A model generated the notes under the pieces. The model worked only from the letters and a program-made list of their open reading frames with translations, had not been told where the DNA came from and ran no database searches. Positions 19,942-31,700 of a stretch of DNA of 64,000 nt are shown in pieces. Position 1 is the first letter of the stretch. Each line of letters starts with the position of its first letter. Made by a program: the position numbers and the translations under genes. The DNA comes from Andrena cerasifolii. Taxonomy: Eukaryota > Arthropoda > Insecta > Hymenoptera > Andrenidae. The DNA is taken from positions 5,717,433 to 5,781,432 of the forward strand of contig NC_135120.1 in assembly GCF_050908995.1 (NCBI RefSeq). Reading direction: 5' to 3'.

Positions 19942-21164
19942 TAGAGTTTATACAAAAACCGACATTTCAAAAACCGGGTTTTCGAATTCCACTATTCCCA
20001 AAAAACCGGTTCAACCGATTTTCGAATTTTCGAAAAAAAAAAAATAAAATAAGGTAAACTGCACTAATGCTGACACTGCACTAATCATTGGCACTCCTGA
20101 TTAAAAAGTCAAATATTAAGAAGTACAAACTTAGAAAGTACTTTTTTACAATTTCTTATTTTTCTTTCACTACAACACTGCAAAGTCCAGTAGTCGAACT
20201 ACACATCTTACATCTAGCAACACCACAAAGTGGGACAAAGGGCTGAGTTTTATGTGTTTTCTTAAAATTTTGATAAGGGGTAGGAAAGTATATTTTGTCT
20301 TTTTATAACTAAGTAATGGATTGAATTACAGATTTACTAAGTGTTGTAGGTATTTAATAGCGAATGAAATAGTCTGTTTAAACACTTCAAACTTCGTTTT
20401 TGACTACATATGTTTTTCTATATAACCTCAAATTTTAGGGTGCCAATGATTGTACTTTGATGCCTATTTCTGTTTTTCATTGAATTTTTTTTAAAATAAA
20501 AGACTTAATAGGTACTCGAGATTTTTTATTTTAATGAGAAATCCATAATCATTGATAATAACTGAAAATGAAGACAATATAAAAACTTCACAAAAAAATA
20601 TAGACATACCAATTCAGATTTCTGCTTAGGGTGCAAATCATTGTATGGTTTACCCTAGTAAAGAAATATTTGTACTTATTTTAAAAATTGTCAGTTTCCT
20701 TAATATTGCGGAATTACAAAAATATACTCGATCAATACAAAACCAAATAAAAAAAAAAATAAATATTTATGGATCTACACAAATATAACACAATAAAATA
20801 GACTGCATACAAAACCAAATGAAAAAAAACTCAAAAAACTTTTTAGTTATTTGAGTTTCCGTACAAAATGTGAATCTTTTAAAAGGTGGTACCAAAGTAT
20901 AAATCTCTATTCCATTTAGTATTTTTTTTTTTTTTTGAAAATATGAACTCATGAAGATTAGTTTAACAGTAAAGTGTTACCTACTACAATGTGCTTGTGT
21001 CCGAGGCGATTTGAAGTCAAAATGTTAAAGTTTTTAAATAAATAATTAGTTCATTCTGCATATTACTTCTACTATATAAACTCTGTTTTTTAAATTTAAA
21101 ACCCGGTTTTCGAATTTTACAAATTTATAAATAAAACCCGGTTTTTAAAACCCGACAAACCCTA
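19942..21164. mobile_element. hAT-type family D copy 2, interrupted
   Basis: In inverse orientation to copy 1, it starts TAGAGTTTATACAAAAACC and ends GACAAACCCTA. The flanks CCTTAAAG (19934-19941) and AATTAAAG (21165-21172) match at 6 of 8 positions. Its left flank overlaps the TTAA of family B, so it inserted into that junction. The GGGTAAACT miniature is inserted at 20052-20655. The tandem array of copy 1 is not expanded here. Confidence 0.72.
20052..20655. mobile_element. pogo-like miniature GGGTAAACT, copy 2, nested
   Basis: It aligns inverted to 15288-15795 over its whole length and carries an extra segment of about 90 bp at 20188-20275. TA flanks both sides (20050-20051, 20656-20657). 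It interrupts family D copy 2. Confidence 0.75.
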
Positions 21165-21172
21165 AATTAAAG

Positions 21173-22120
21173 TCACAAGTTTCCTTGCTTTTGCAAATAC
21201 TATGCGCTGTCAAATTTTTAACCTTTCTTTTTCAACTCTGTATAATCGAAAGCTGTGGCCGAAGGTCTGCAAATTTATCAAGAAAGAGTGAATTTCAGCA
21301 CGGTAATAAGTTTTCATTAGGTATATAATTAACGTTTTGAGTCCCAATGAATATTCTTTACAGAAAGAGATTTACCAAAGTTGACTCTGCAAAAGTTTCA
21401 AGAATTACATAGATTTAAATTTTATTAATATCTAACATGTTTATTAATCAAGACTAGCATAAATGTATAATTAAGTAAAAAATTGAAATGGAATATTATG
21501 AATGTGAAGCAGAAATAATGGCTAACCTACCATTTTTGGTACAGTTAAAAATTCCTGAGAATTTAACTGTTCATCAATTATTAAGAATTTTATTTTTCTA
21601 ATATTCCATAAGAGTGACTTAAAAATAACAAATAATTTTCTTGCACGCATACTTTTATTTGCATTTACCTGTATATGAAACAAATGTAGGTACATTCTAC
21701 ATTACATGATATTATTTTCTAATTTTGGTGTGCACTTTCGATTATTTATCGAAGCGTCACGTTTCTAAATTCCAGTTCGTAATTATTTTCGTAGTCGTAA
21801 CTTTTATCACTGCCTTTCTGAAAATAATTTCTGTTCTTGCTGGAAACGTTAATTCCACCTAATAAACATTCATCCGGATTTACATTCCAAGAAGACTGTC
21901 GCTAAACTCCGTCCCTTATTTTTCATTATGAATCGCGGTGATTATTCTCCCATTACAAGTGTGGACTTGCAAATTAACCGTGCCCTGTTAAAAGAAAGAG
22001 GGGAATTAACGAAAGGGATGATTCCTTAGTAAATTCTCAAATTACTACAGTAGAATCACGCGGGGAAATATCGTGAAAAAATTGTGCAAGTACTAATTAA
22101 CATTCACATAACTACGAAGG
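21173..22120. other. Intergenic
   Basis: AT-rich. No gene, long repeat or element end recognised. Confidence 0.4.
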
Positions 22121-22745
22121 TAACACTAGTTTACAAAATAAAAAAAACGCTTGCGCAACAGATGCCACTATTTTTTTCTTATGGAAAATGGCCCACTGAT
22201 TCCGAAAATGAGGTCTAAAAAAATTTCTATGGATGCGTTTTCGAGATATCGATGGGAGAACTTTGTACCTGCCTGTCAAAAAGGTGATCCCACAAAATTG
22301 CGAATATCTCGTGTTGCGAATAACCGATATGGTCGGAAATTATCTGAAATTAAAGATAATTCAATTACCAACAAATCTGCCTGACAAAATTTTCAAATCG
22401 GTTCAGTAGTTCGGCTGAAATCGATGGAAATATATGAAAAAAGTCATGTTTTTGAAATTGACATCGACAATTCATTTAATCAGCTGGAAAAAATCGAAAT
22501 CGCAGAAATAAACCCAGTTTCTCATTTCTTACGTTGAGTCTGCACTTTTACGAAGAGAACAAGGTGCTGCTGAAGAAAATCTATGGATAAATAGCGAACC
22601 TAGAGACAATTATGTGAAAACGCTAACATTTCAAATTTTCTTGGTTTTTGTGTTATTTAAATTTTAATTAATTCTGTACATTTTTTGTAAAGTATTGCAT
22701 ACCAATTTTTGCGTAATTCTTTAGCAAATTGTCGACAATTTTCTG

Positions 22746-22934
22746 TTACTTTGGACTTTTATTATTTCTAAAAAAATCTGAAACAATCAACCGAAACGAA
22801 TTCCAGGCTGCAGCTTCATCGGGTGACAAAAAGGTTTCAAATTTTTCGTCGTTCAGTAATTTCTTTGTTTCTGGACCGGCATAGAAATCCAAACTACCAG
22901 ATAATTGTCGACGATTTGTTAAAGAATTACGCAA
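22746..22934 (-). pseudogene. Captured coding fragment, upstream part, family C copy 1
   Basis: The minus-strand reading frame is FYAGPETKKLLNDEKFETFL then SPDEAAAWNSFRLIVSDFFR and NNK. From memory, the order KLL.D..F...L...E..AW.SF..V...F.GN.K followed by SLK.HFLHSHLDFFPENLG occurs in a repetitive arthropod protein family of transposon origin. The companion C-terminal part lies at 22994-23263 on the other strand, so the gene has been split and one half inverted. Function unknown. Confidence 0.5.
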
Positions 22935-22993
22935 AAATTGGTATGCAATACTATCATTTCATTTCATTCTACTCGTAGTTCATTTTCTATTGA

Positions 22994-23263
22994 ATGTCTT
23001 TCTTTTTTTTTATTCTACCAAGAGGTGTGAAAAAGTCTTTAAAAATTCATTTCTTACATTCGCATTTGAAATTTTTCCCGGAGAATCTTGGTGACGTAAG
23101 TGACGAACACGGAGAGACATTCCATCAGGATATCAAGAGTATTGAGGGGAGGTATCAAGGATTTTGGGATGAGGCAATGATGGGAGATTATATTTGGTTC
23201 TTCATAAGAGAAACGAATCCTGACACGAATAAAAGACAAGGAAAGAGCCAGAGTTACTTCTAA
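22994..23263 (+). pseudogene. Captured coding fragment, C-terminal part, family C copy 1
   Basis: The frame contains KSLKIHFLHSHLKFFPENLG, then DVSDEHGETFHQDIKSIEGR, then YQGFWDEAMMGDYIWFFIRE, a basic tail and a stop. The same segment, more diverged, occurs at 28066-28271 and in inverse at 27790-27958. The conserved H.LHSHL.FFP.NLG and DEHGE.FHQD blocks mark it as a genuine protein-derived sequence. I recognise it only as a repetitive arthropod family, not a named enzyme. The ATG of the ORF (22994) is not the native start. Confidence 0.6.
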
Positions 23264-23896
23264 AACACAATGTATATTAATAAAATACTTAAAAAATGTA
23301 CGGAATTAATTAAAATTGAAATAACACAAAAACCGAGAAAATTTGAAATGTTAGCGTTTTCACACAATTGTCTCTATGTTCGCTATTTATCCATAGATTT
23401 CCTTCAGCAGCACCTTGTTCTCTTCGTAAAAGTGCACTCGACGTAAGAAATGAGAAACTGGGCCTATTTTTGCGATTTCGATTTTTCCCAGCTGATTAAA
23501 TGAATTGTCGATGTCAATTTCGAAAAAAATGACTTTTTTCATATATTCCCATCGATTTCACCCGAACTACTGAAGCGATTTGAAAATTTTGTCAGGTAGA
23601 TTTGTTGGTGATTGAATTATCTTTAATTTGAGATAATTTTCGACCATATCGGTCATTCGCAACACGAGATATTCGCAATTAAGTGGGACCACCTTTTTGA
23701 CCGGCAGGTAAAAAGTTCTCCTATCGATATCTCGAAAACGCATCCATAGAAGAATTTTTAGACCTCATTTTCGGAATCAGCGGGCCATTTTCCATAAGAA
23801 GTGTAATCAATGCAATACATAATACTTTAATACTAGTGTAATCAATGCAATACATAATACTTTAAAACATTTTTTTTTTTCACACACTTCCAACTC

Positions 23897-24375
23897 CAAC
23901 TTTGTGGGTTTTTAGAGGGACTCAAAACAAGAACAACGGTGTGTTTCATTTGGGCCCTATCGCCCTTTAAGGGGGTGAAAACTAACCTCAAAGTCAAATT
24001 GGTACTTCCACTTTTTCGCGTATAACTCTCAAAGTACAACAGACAGAAAAAAATGTTTCAAACAAAAGTTTAACGGTGCAATAAGCGCTACAAACTTCCG
24101 TTAACAAAAATTTGAAAAAAGTTTTTTTCGTCAGTTATATATATTTTTTTTACTCTTTTCAAAATTTTGTTAACGGAAGTTTGTAACGCTTATTGCACCG
24201 TTAAACTTTTGTTTGAAACATTTTTTTCTGTCTGCTGTACTTTGAGAGTTACGGGGGAAAAAGTGGAAGTGCGAATTTGACTTTGAGGTTAGTTTTCACC
24301 CCCTTAAGGGGCGATAGGGCCCAAATGAAACACACCGTTGTTCTTGTTTTGAATCACTCTAAAAACCCACAAAGT
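23897..24375. repeat. Foldback, arms about 235 bp
   Basis: The left arm starts AACTTTGTGGGTTTTTAGAG; the right arm is its inverse, ending CCCACAAAGTT. The arms share AACGGTGTGTTTCATTTGGG, ACTTTGAGGTTAGTTTTCAC and AACGGTGCAATAAGCG-type text, meeting near 24130. No clear target duplication and no coding region. Confidence 0.75.
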
Positions 24376-24399
24376 TGCGTTCCAATCGGTGAGTCAGGG

Positions 24400-25080
24400 T
24401 TCGCGGTGTTCCCTAGTAAGTGATTATTCCCCCCAGTTGCCACAAAAAAAGTGGAGGTTGAATTGTAGTTGCGTTACATACAAACTCGTAATTTTATTGA
24501 AATATTATTTGACACATCGATCTTTCCTCCAGCTTCGAAACCCATAGATTAAACTACTTAGATTGCCTTTCAGTATTACCGTTGCAACAAGTCAACTAGA
24601 ACTCGAATGTGCGGCCAAGAATATTTCAGCAGTCTCGCAATTTCGAGATTTCTCATCCCGCGTACGCCTGCGCGCGCGTTCGAAATATTTATCGCTCGTA
24701 TTTTTGCATAAATACATAATCGGGAGAGGATACTGGATATTCCTCGGCGGCACAGCTGCCAGCAACACTGGCGCCTTTTATTTTTCTCTCTTAACATCGT
24801 TGCGAGCTTTATTACTATAGGGGAACACCCGACACGAACCCAGCCCCTCTTCTTTCATGCTCCCGTATCTTCGCTAGCATCTCCGTTTGTTCACGGAAAT
24901 GCTGCGGAATTCGTCTGGGTCCCATCGACGCGCCACTCCTAAAAGCGCTACCGCGTAGGCATGGTACGTCCGGGAAATGAAACAGTGGTGTATACAGGGT
25001 GTTTTGTCTACCTTTATCACCTGAAATATTCCTGCTTTATTTAACATTTCATAAAAATGTCGCCTACGAAAGTTACATGG
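24400..25080. other. GC-richer spacer with one CAGGGTGTTTTG end
   Basis: A CpG-rich patch covers 24600-24970. At about 24994 a CAGGGTGTTTTGTCTACC motif resembles a mariner-type left end. The element at 25083 is inserted in the sequence that follows and continues at 26533. No protein is recognised. Confidence 0.4.
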
Positions 25081-25343
25081 TACCGTAAACTGGGGGAATA
25101 TTGGCAGGTTTTTTGAAAGATTTTGTAATATAATTTAAAAATAACATGTTTACATTTGCTTTAAGTATTCTATCATAACATTGCATCTTTTGTGATTGTA
25201 CTACAAGTGTCAAAATGCATAACATTTTTGTCCTTTTCCTGAGTTAATACATGGTAAAAACGTTGGTGTACCGGGGTAACATTGGCACATCATATAGATA
25301 GTATTAACGGGTTAAGTTTTACTAATCTGAAGCCAGTAAGATA

Positions 25344-26327
25344 GGGGAGACCGGGGCTAGTTGATACAGGAGCAGGTTGATACAGACGAATTATCTCGAC
25401 ACCGTATATATGTAGCTCCATTTCAGCGAGATATGTGAAGTAATTTTGTTCAATTCTTTCCTACGATTCAGCGTATGTCTGTGTACCTTGACGTTAACAA
25501 TCGTTTTTTTAAAACTGTTTTCGTTTATATGGAGAAACAGTAAATAGTTTTAATACATCCAAATTGATCGTCCAAGTAACATTTTTTCATTCATTTTGTA
25601 TGTATTTTCTCAAGTTTTCGCTTACTACATATTAAAGAGGAAGGACCAAAGTATATTTTGGCATATTTGTTATTAAGTAATTAATTCAAATAAAAAAGGA
25701 AAAAAATTGAAAACAGAATAACGTATCAACTAACAGTGGGGTAAATTGATACATTTTACCTTCGTCCAAATAACATTTTTTCATTCATTTTGTATGTATT
25801 TTCGCAACTATTCATTTACAATATATTAAAGAGGAAGGACCAAAGTATATTTTGGCATATTTGTTATTAAGTAATTAATTCAAATAAAAAAGAAAAAAAA
25901 TTGAAAACAGAATAACGTATCAACTAACAGTGGGGTAAATTGATATATTTACCTTCGTCCAAATAACATTTTTTCATTCATTTTGTATGTATTTTCTCAA
26001 CTTTTCATTTACAGTATATTAAAGAGGAAGGACCAAAGTATATTTTGGCATATTTGTTATTAAGTAATTAATTCAAATAAAAAGTGAAAAAAAATTGAAA
26101 ACAGAATACCGTATCAACTAACAGTGGGGTAAATTGATACACTTTGTGTTCGTCCAAATAACATTTTTTCATTCATTTTGTATGTATTTTCTCAACCTTT
26201 CATTTACAATATATTAAAGAGGAAGGGCCAAAGTATATTTTGGCATATTTGTTATTAAGTAATTAATGCAAACAAAAATTAAAAAAATTCAAAACAGAAG
26301 AGTGTATCAACTAGCCCCGGTCTTCCC
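25344..26327. mobile_element. Nested pogo-like element, ends GGGGAGACCGGGGCTAG
   Basis: GGGGAGACCGGGGCTAGTTG, and its near-inverse GGGAAGACCGGGGCTAGTTG at the right, are flanked by TA (25342-25343, 26328-26329). The first 14 bases match the element at 51012-52060. About 760 bp of the interior is a four-copy tandem repeat. Confidence 0.8.
25560..26320. repeat. About 194-bp tandem repeat, four copies
   Basis: GTCCAARTAACATTTTTTCA recurs at about 25570, 25764, 25957 and 26152 (spacing 193-195). Each unit carries AGAGGAAGGACCAAAGTATA and ends CAACTAACAGTGGGGTAAAT. The last unit runs into the right terminal repeat. Confidence 0.88.
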
Positions 26328-26532
26328 TACATTGACACTTTGTTTATTTGATTGATTCCTTCTTGACACAAATTTGTTTATTTTATTTTATTTTTTACAT
26401 CTTAATAGTATTAGTAGCATTTCATATAAATAGCATTAACAGGTTAAGTTTTACTAATCTGACGTAAAACAATGTAATTCCGGGGTATGCCAATGTTACC
26501 CCATGCTGCCAATGTTCCCCCAGTTCACGGTA

Positions 26533-27169
26533 CCTGGGGACCGGCGTTTTGGCATTTTCTTAATTCCGCAACGCCATCTGGTGGCGAAAATTAAAACAAT
26601 CTAATCGGGTTAGTTGTCACCTGTTATTGGCAGTATTGGGAATTTCGACTGTTTGGTGATCGATTTTGTAAAATTTAACAGACTATTTAATGACGAAAAC
26701 ATTATTGCAATATTTCAATACTTATGTGACATCAGTCCTGTAACGCGATTCACCCGATTACAGAGCTTACTTTTGTAGATGACGCTCTCACAATATTTCC
26801 CAATAGTAACGACAGTTTTATTTCGTTGAGCGGGCTTAATGAGACGAAACTTTTTTTTTAAAGTTTGTTAAAATATCTGTAGCGACCTAAGGACTTATTG
26901 CTGTAGATCGCTGAATTCGTTTTAAAGTGGCCATCGAGTATCGAGAAAAAAAATGTAGCATTCCATTTATAAAAGCAAAGTTGGTCCTCGTATTCCAGCA
27001 ACCACTCCATTCGAATGAAACTATTGTTATTGTACGCCGGATCCCACAAAACTATACAACATTTGGGGGAAACATTTTTATGAAATTTTGAATATAGCTG
27101 AAATATTTTAGTTCATCAAGTTGGGTGAACCACTCGGTAGGTACCTAAGGCGAACGATTTTGTTGACGA
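26533..27169. other. Intergenic
   Basis: Includes the continuation of the sequence interrupted by the 25083 element (ACGCCATCTGGTGGCG). No gene recognised. Confidence 0.4.
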
Positions 27170-27769
27170 TTACACTAGTTTACAGTCATTTCCGGACGTA
27201 GACTCCGTTATGAAATTCTTATGTAAGGAGGTCCCCTAAACTCAAAAATCGACACGAGACGAAATCCTATGGATACGTTTTTGAGATATCGCCTGATGAA
27301 TATTTTGGTAATTTTTTAAGAAGACGACCCGACGTTTTTGGTCATATCTCGCGTTAGAGACGACCGATTTAATCGCGACCACTCTTAAATTAAAGGTAGT
27401 TAAATTGCATACAATTATTTCCTACAGTGTTTTCCAATCGGATCAATAGTTTAGGCGGAATCGAGCGAAACTTAAGAAAAATGTTTTGGGGCAGAAATTG
27501 AAATCGAAAATTCACTACATAGCCTGGAAAACATAGAAATTATCATGTGACGTTCAGTTTCTTATTTTTTACGTAGAAGGCGCACATTTACGAAGAAAAC
27601 AAGCCCCACCTGAGCAAAATCCATGCACAAATAAGGAGGTTATGGGCGTTAGAGTGGGAGTGCCTATTTTCAACTTTTTCCCTATTTTTGCATTTCTTCC
27701 AGTTTCTTGGCGAATTACGTATTTGTCTTGAATGAAAACGAATTGTTATGAATTTTATTTTATTTTTCA

Positions 27770-27958
27770 AAAGCAATTCTGGCTCTTTCTGTTTCTTTTC
27801 CCGCATTGAGATCAGTTTCTCTTAAAAAGAACCAATCATAGTCACCCATCATTGACTTATCCCAGAATCCTTGGTAGCATCTCTCAATACTTTTCATCTG
27901 CAAGATTTGTTGGGAAGAAATCCAAATGCGAATGGAAGAAAGGGATCTTCAAAGACAT
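27770..27958 (-). pseudogene. Captured coding fragment, left arm of family C copy 2
   Basis: From an ATG at 27958 the minus frame reads MSLKIPFFHSHLDFFPTNLA, then loses the GVGSDEYGERFYQQ segment that the right arm retains. After the break it resumes MKSIERCYQGFWDKSMMGDY and DWFFLRETDLNAGK in another frame. The deletion leaves this arm non-functional. It belongs to the same unnamed family as 22994-23263. Confidence 0.55.
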
Positions 27959-28065
27959 GTTAACGCCTATTGAGAGAATAAAGAAGTAAAAAGCATGTTA
28001 CAGCTGAAGATTGATACAAATGAAATTATATATCAACTATGTAATTAATAAAATATGTAATTAAC

Positions 28066-28271
28066 ATGTCTTTGAAGATCCAAATCTTGGTGTTGGAAGC
28101 GATGAATATGGCGAGAGATTTTATCAACAGATGAAAAGTATTGAGAGATGCTACCAAGGATTCTGGGATGAGTCAATGATGGGTGACTACGACTGGTTCC
28201 TTGAAAGAGAAACTGATCTCAATGCGGGCAAAAGAAACAGAAAGAGCCAGAATTGCTATTCAAAAAAATAA
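28066..28271 (+). pseudogene. Captured coding fragment, right arm of family C copy 2
   Basis: From ATG 28066 the frame reads MSLKI, then lacks the HSHLDFFPT segment present in the left arm. After the gap it continues in frame 2 as NLGVGSDEYGERFYQQMKSI, ERCYQGFWDESMMGDYDWFL, a basic tail (RKSQNCYSKK) and TAA at 28269. The two arms therefore have complementary small deletions. Confidence 0.55.
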
Positions 28272-28883
28272 ATAATAAAATAAAATACATAAAAATTTGT
28301 TTTTTATTCCAGAAAAAAATATGTAATTCGCCAAGAAACTGGAAGAAATGCAAAAATAGGGAAATAGTTGAAAATAGGCACTCCCACTCTATCGCCCATA
28401 ACTTCCTTATTTGTGCATGGATTTTGCTCAAGGTGGGCTTGTTTTCTTCGTAAAGGTGCGCACTCTACGTAAAAAAAATAAGAAACTAGACGTAACATGA
28501 TAACTTCTATTTTTTCCAGGCTATGTACTGAATTTTCGATTTCAATTTCTGCCCCAAAACATTTTTCTTAAGTTTCGCTCGATTCCGCCTAAACTATTGA
28601 TCCGATTGGAAAACACTGTAGGAAATAATTGTGTGCAATTTAATTATCTTTAATTTAAGAGTCGTCGCGGTTAAATCGGTCAACTCTAACGCGAGATATG
28701 ACCAAAAATATTGTGTCGTCTTCTTAACAAATTACCAAAATAATCATCGGGCGATATCTCAAAAACGTATCCATAGGATTTCGTCTCATGTCGATTTTTG
28801 AGTTTAGGGGATCTCCTTGCATAAGAATTTCATAATGGAGTCTCGATCAAAAATAATTTTTTGGATTTTGTAAACTAGTGTTA

Positions 28884-29428
28884 CCTTTCAACAGTTCGGG
28901 ACTCCCGAGCAACGCGTGCAACGTAAATCACCTTCTGTTCAATTTTGCAAAATTCAGAGGATGGTGCCATTTAATGGGGTACCTATACGAGTGTGTGAGG
29001 CGGTAAAATATGGCAGTCTTCGAGGATATACACAAGCCATAAATTGCAAGAAGATATTATTCATTTGTAATATGTGAAAGAGCACGCGACAAACATTTTC
29101 ACGTGCCCAAAACTATTAAAAATTGACGCTGTTATTCTCGCTCCCTCAAACCCCTGCTCTCTGCGCATGTCTATACGATAATCAATCTGCGAGCTGTAAT
29201 AATTATTTAAGATACTAAAACGAATAAATGTGTTTGAAATTGATACTCCACAAAACACAGGTTTAACTAATTTAAGGATATCGATCACTTCGGCAGAAGA
29301 AACTCCTATTAGCGTAGCAATTCTGTACAGAGATGACAATGAAGAATTTGCAGCAAGAAGAAGGCAGCTGCAGATGTTTTAACTTTTGGAAAACTAATAG
29401 ATATAGTGTTAATAAGATATTTACGCAC
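28884..29428. other. Intergenic, unidentified small ORFs
   Basis: A minus ORF at 29061-29339 (92 codons) and an open plus stretch near 29300-29410 have no recognisable motif. Confidence 0.35.
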
Positions 29429-30126
29429 GGTCAGGAGGCCGAAAAGGGTGTGATTTTGGGGATTTTTTTTCTCAGAAACTATAAAACTTTATTCGGAAAG
29501 TTTGCTTTTGTTTGAAAGCGCGTACGTTTAGCTGTGTCTCTGAATTTTTTCGTTAAAAAATATTTATTAATAACAAGGTTATTTACAATCTCCTAGATGT
29601 CCTGTTCGAAAGAGGGTTTTTGCGGTGACCACGATTACTCGGAAATGGATTATCTAAAATCGAAAATTCACAAAAATTTAGTTAATATATCAAATTAACT
29701 AGTCCTTGGACAAACGATTTTTGTTTCTGTTGTTTATTATTATTTTTTTTTAATTAACAAAAATTCAGTGAGATTGTGGCAGAAAATCGACATTTTACGT
29801 TTGAACATTTGCCATCTTCTCCTAAATCAATATTTCGAAAAATCCTTCACCCAAGGACTAGATAATTTAATATATTAACTAAATTTTTGTGAATTTTCGA
29901 TTTTAGGTAATCCACTTCCGAGTAATCGTGGTCACCGCAAAACCCCTCTTTCGAGCAGGACATCTAGGAGATTGTAAATAACCTTGTTATTAATAAATAT
30001 TTTTTAACGCAAAAATTCAGAGACACAGCTAAACGTACTACCTTTCAAACAAAAGCAAACTTTCCGAATAAAGTTGTATAGTTTCTGAGAAAAAAAATCC
30101 CAAATATCACACCTTTTTCGACCGCC
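29429..30126. mobile_element. TTAA-type foldback, copy 2 of the 7979 family
   Basis: The ends GGTCAGGAGGCCGAAAAGG and inverted TGGCGGTCGAAAAAGGTG match the GGTCAGGCGGTCGAAAAG subterminal motif at 7995. The arms (about 29429-29730 and 29850-30126) share CTGAATTTTTTCGTTAAAAA and GTTATTTACAATCTCCTAGA. The extreme GGGGTTA terminus and TTAA flanks are not preserved. Confidence 0.68.
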
Positions 30127-30378
30127 ATAAAATGTACATATCAACACAGAACAGTATTACTAAGCAAAAATATATGTCCTCTATGGCAGGGTGCATTTTC
30201 AAGTCATGGATCTGCCCCCTTTTTGCATCAAATTGTATAAAAATCCACTTACCTCGGGGAAATAATTACATTAAACACCATTTGTATGGTATAAAACTGT
30301 GTATTAGTACATGGAAACATATTAGAAAACATCAATCTACAGGATTGTAGAAAAATTATAGTGAAATATGCTTACTAA
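30127..30378. other. Spacer
   Basis: No gene or element recognised. Confidence 0.35.
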
Positions 30379-30423
<45 letters not shown>

Positions 30424-30830
30424 TATTACAAAAAGGAAAATCCCATAGTTTACAAAAATATACAACCATTCGAGCTTACACAGTCAATTCAAATATATTA
30501 AGTTAAACTAAATCAAAACTAAATCTAAATCATGCCCCCGGTAGTGACCAGACTGCCTATAAACCAGCGCAATAAATGAATCTAGAGACCCACTAAATAG
30601 GTCAATACCGCTAAAATGCAGATTTGCAACCACCTTGGCGCGATTAATGGGATCGAACAAGTAGTGACGATACCGGGGTAGCCTCGAGTCGAATAGAGGC
30701 CTGGGTCGCAAATCCCTCCGCGGTGCGATGAAGGAAACAGAGGCTATCAAATCCGGACAGTCAAAATAACCATTTAAGACTTTAAACAAGATCATATCAA
30801 TTATGAAATAGCATCTTTATAACTTGGGAC
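30379..30830 (-). pseudogene. 5'-truncated non-LTR retrotransposon 3' end with (TAA)n tail
   Basis: The minus ORF 30795-30508 reads FKVLNGYFDCPDLIASVSFI and later SRLPRYRHYLFDPINRAKVV then ANLHF. This is the pattern of the extreme C-terminus of jockey/I-like retrotransposon polyproteins (YK.LNG..DCP.L ... PINR....AN). About 80 bp past the stop is an (ATT)n tract at 30379-30425, which on the element strand is a (TAA)n 3' tail as in I-like LINEs. Only the last roughly 100 codons remain, as expected for an aborted target-primed reverse transcription. Confidence 0.62.
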
Positions 30831-30965
30831 TGGATTGTCGGATCTGCTTCATTCTTACGTCATTCTTACACTAATCTGTTAGGAATATTTTTTACATTCA
30901 ATGCTACCTATAACTCAATTTCAGCAAATGATGGAGCTGCTTAGTTTGTGCAGCAAAGTCTTTAA

Positions 30966-31696
30966 GAGGACCTTCCGGTTTAAAAGTCGTTGTTTTTTTA
31001 TTTCATTTTTTCGAATGTTCAACCTTTTAGGAATACTTGTTTAAAAGGATTTGTTAAAATTTGTAAAATTCCCGAAGTTATAGGCATTTAAGTAGCGGCA
31101 AATGCATGGGTAACACCCGGCCACTCGGCACTCACGTAAAACTTTAAACGCGTTTTTCTCGAAACAGTGTTCTCAAAACGGTGGGACCTGTATTTGCAAT
31201 AGTTATTATCCGATTCGACTGAAACTTTTTTTATTTTGAAGAATATACTTCTGGCTAGGGGAGATACCAGAAAAAATACAAAAAAATGAAAATTTTTAAT
31301 TTTGAAAGGTGTTGAAAGGATGCAAACTATAGGGAAATAGTGATTTCAAAATTCAAGTGTCGTTATTTTCTAAAAAAATGTTATTTTTGTAATTTTCTCT
31401 GGTTTCCCCCCCTAGCCAGAAGTATATTCTTCAAAATAAAAAAGTTTCAGTCGAATCGGATAATAACTTTCGGAGATACAGGTCCCACAGTTTTGGATCA
31501 ATTTTTTGACGCCTTGACTTTAACGACTCCCCAGTGCCGTCTGTAATGATTAATCATAAAACAAAAAATATATTTCTATAATTTAAGACATCCTTAATAC
31601 AATGCAAAAAGTCCCATTAAATTATATATAGTAGTTTTCCTTTAATTAATTCCTAAAGATCACCTATTTTTTGGGTCTCTAGACCGGAAGGTCCCC
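30966..31696. mobile_element. TTAA element family B, copy 2
   Basis: TTAA flanks both ends (30962-30965, 31697-31700). The terminal GAGGACCTTCCGGTTTAAAA and inverted GGGGACCTTCCGGTCTAGAG match copy 1 at 19218-19935 in opposite orientation. Internal inverted blocks CAGAAGTATATTCTTCAAAA and CCAGAAGTATATTCTTC recur. Confidence 0.75.
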
Positions 31697-31700
31697 TTAA

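Larger units (their letters stand above)
22124..23838. mobile_element. Long foldback family C, copy 1, TAA-flanked, with captured coding fragments
   Basis: The left end CACTAGTTTACAAAATAAAA is preceded by TAA; the right end closes ACTAGTG and is followed by TAA. Arms of about 530 bp (22178-22690 and 23290-23805) are inverted copies containing TATGGATGCGTTTTCGAGAT, GAGATATCG-type text and ATGTTAGCGTTTTCACA. The loop carries two pieces of one coding sequence in opposite orientations (22746-22934 minus, 22994-23263 plus). A roughly 35-bp direct repeat lies at the right border (AATCAATGCAATACATAATA twice). The TWA duplication suggests the PIF/Harbinger class. Confidence 0.72.
25083..26530. mobile_element. 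pogo-like element, ends CCGTAAACTGGGGG, TA-flanked
   Basis: The ends CCGTAAACTGGGGGAATATT and inverted CCGTGAACTGGGGGAACATT are flanked by TA (25081-25082, 26531-26532). The leading CCGTAAACTGGGG is shared with the psq-encoding element at 39645-40593. A second TA-flanked element is nested at 25344-26327. Outside that nest the interior is short and non-coding. Confidence 0.78.
27173..28880. mobile_element. Long foldback family C, copy 2, TTA duplication, captured coding in both arms
   Basis: The ends CACTAGTTTACAGTC and inverted CACTAGTTTACAAAATCC are flanked by TTA on both sides (27170-27172, 28881-28883). Arms of about 780 bp run from the ends to about 27958 and 28066, leaving a spacer of about 100 bp. 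They share TCCTATGGATACGTTTTTGA, ATATCTCGCGTTAGAG and TTTTGGGGCAGAAATTGAAA. Unlike copy 1, the coding fragment lies within the arms, so it is present twice and inverted. Confidence 0.78.
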
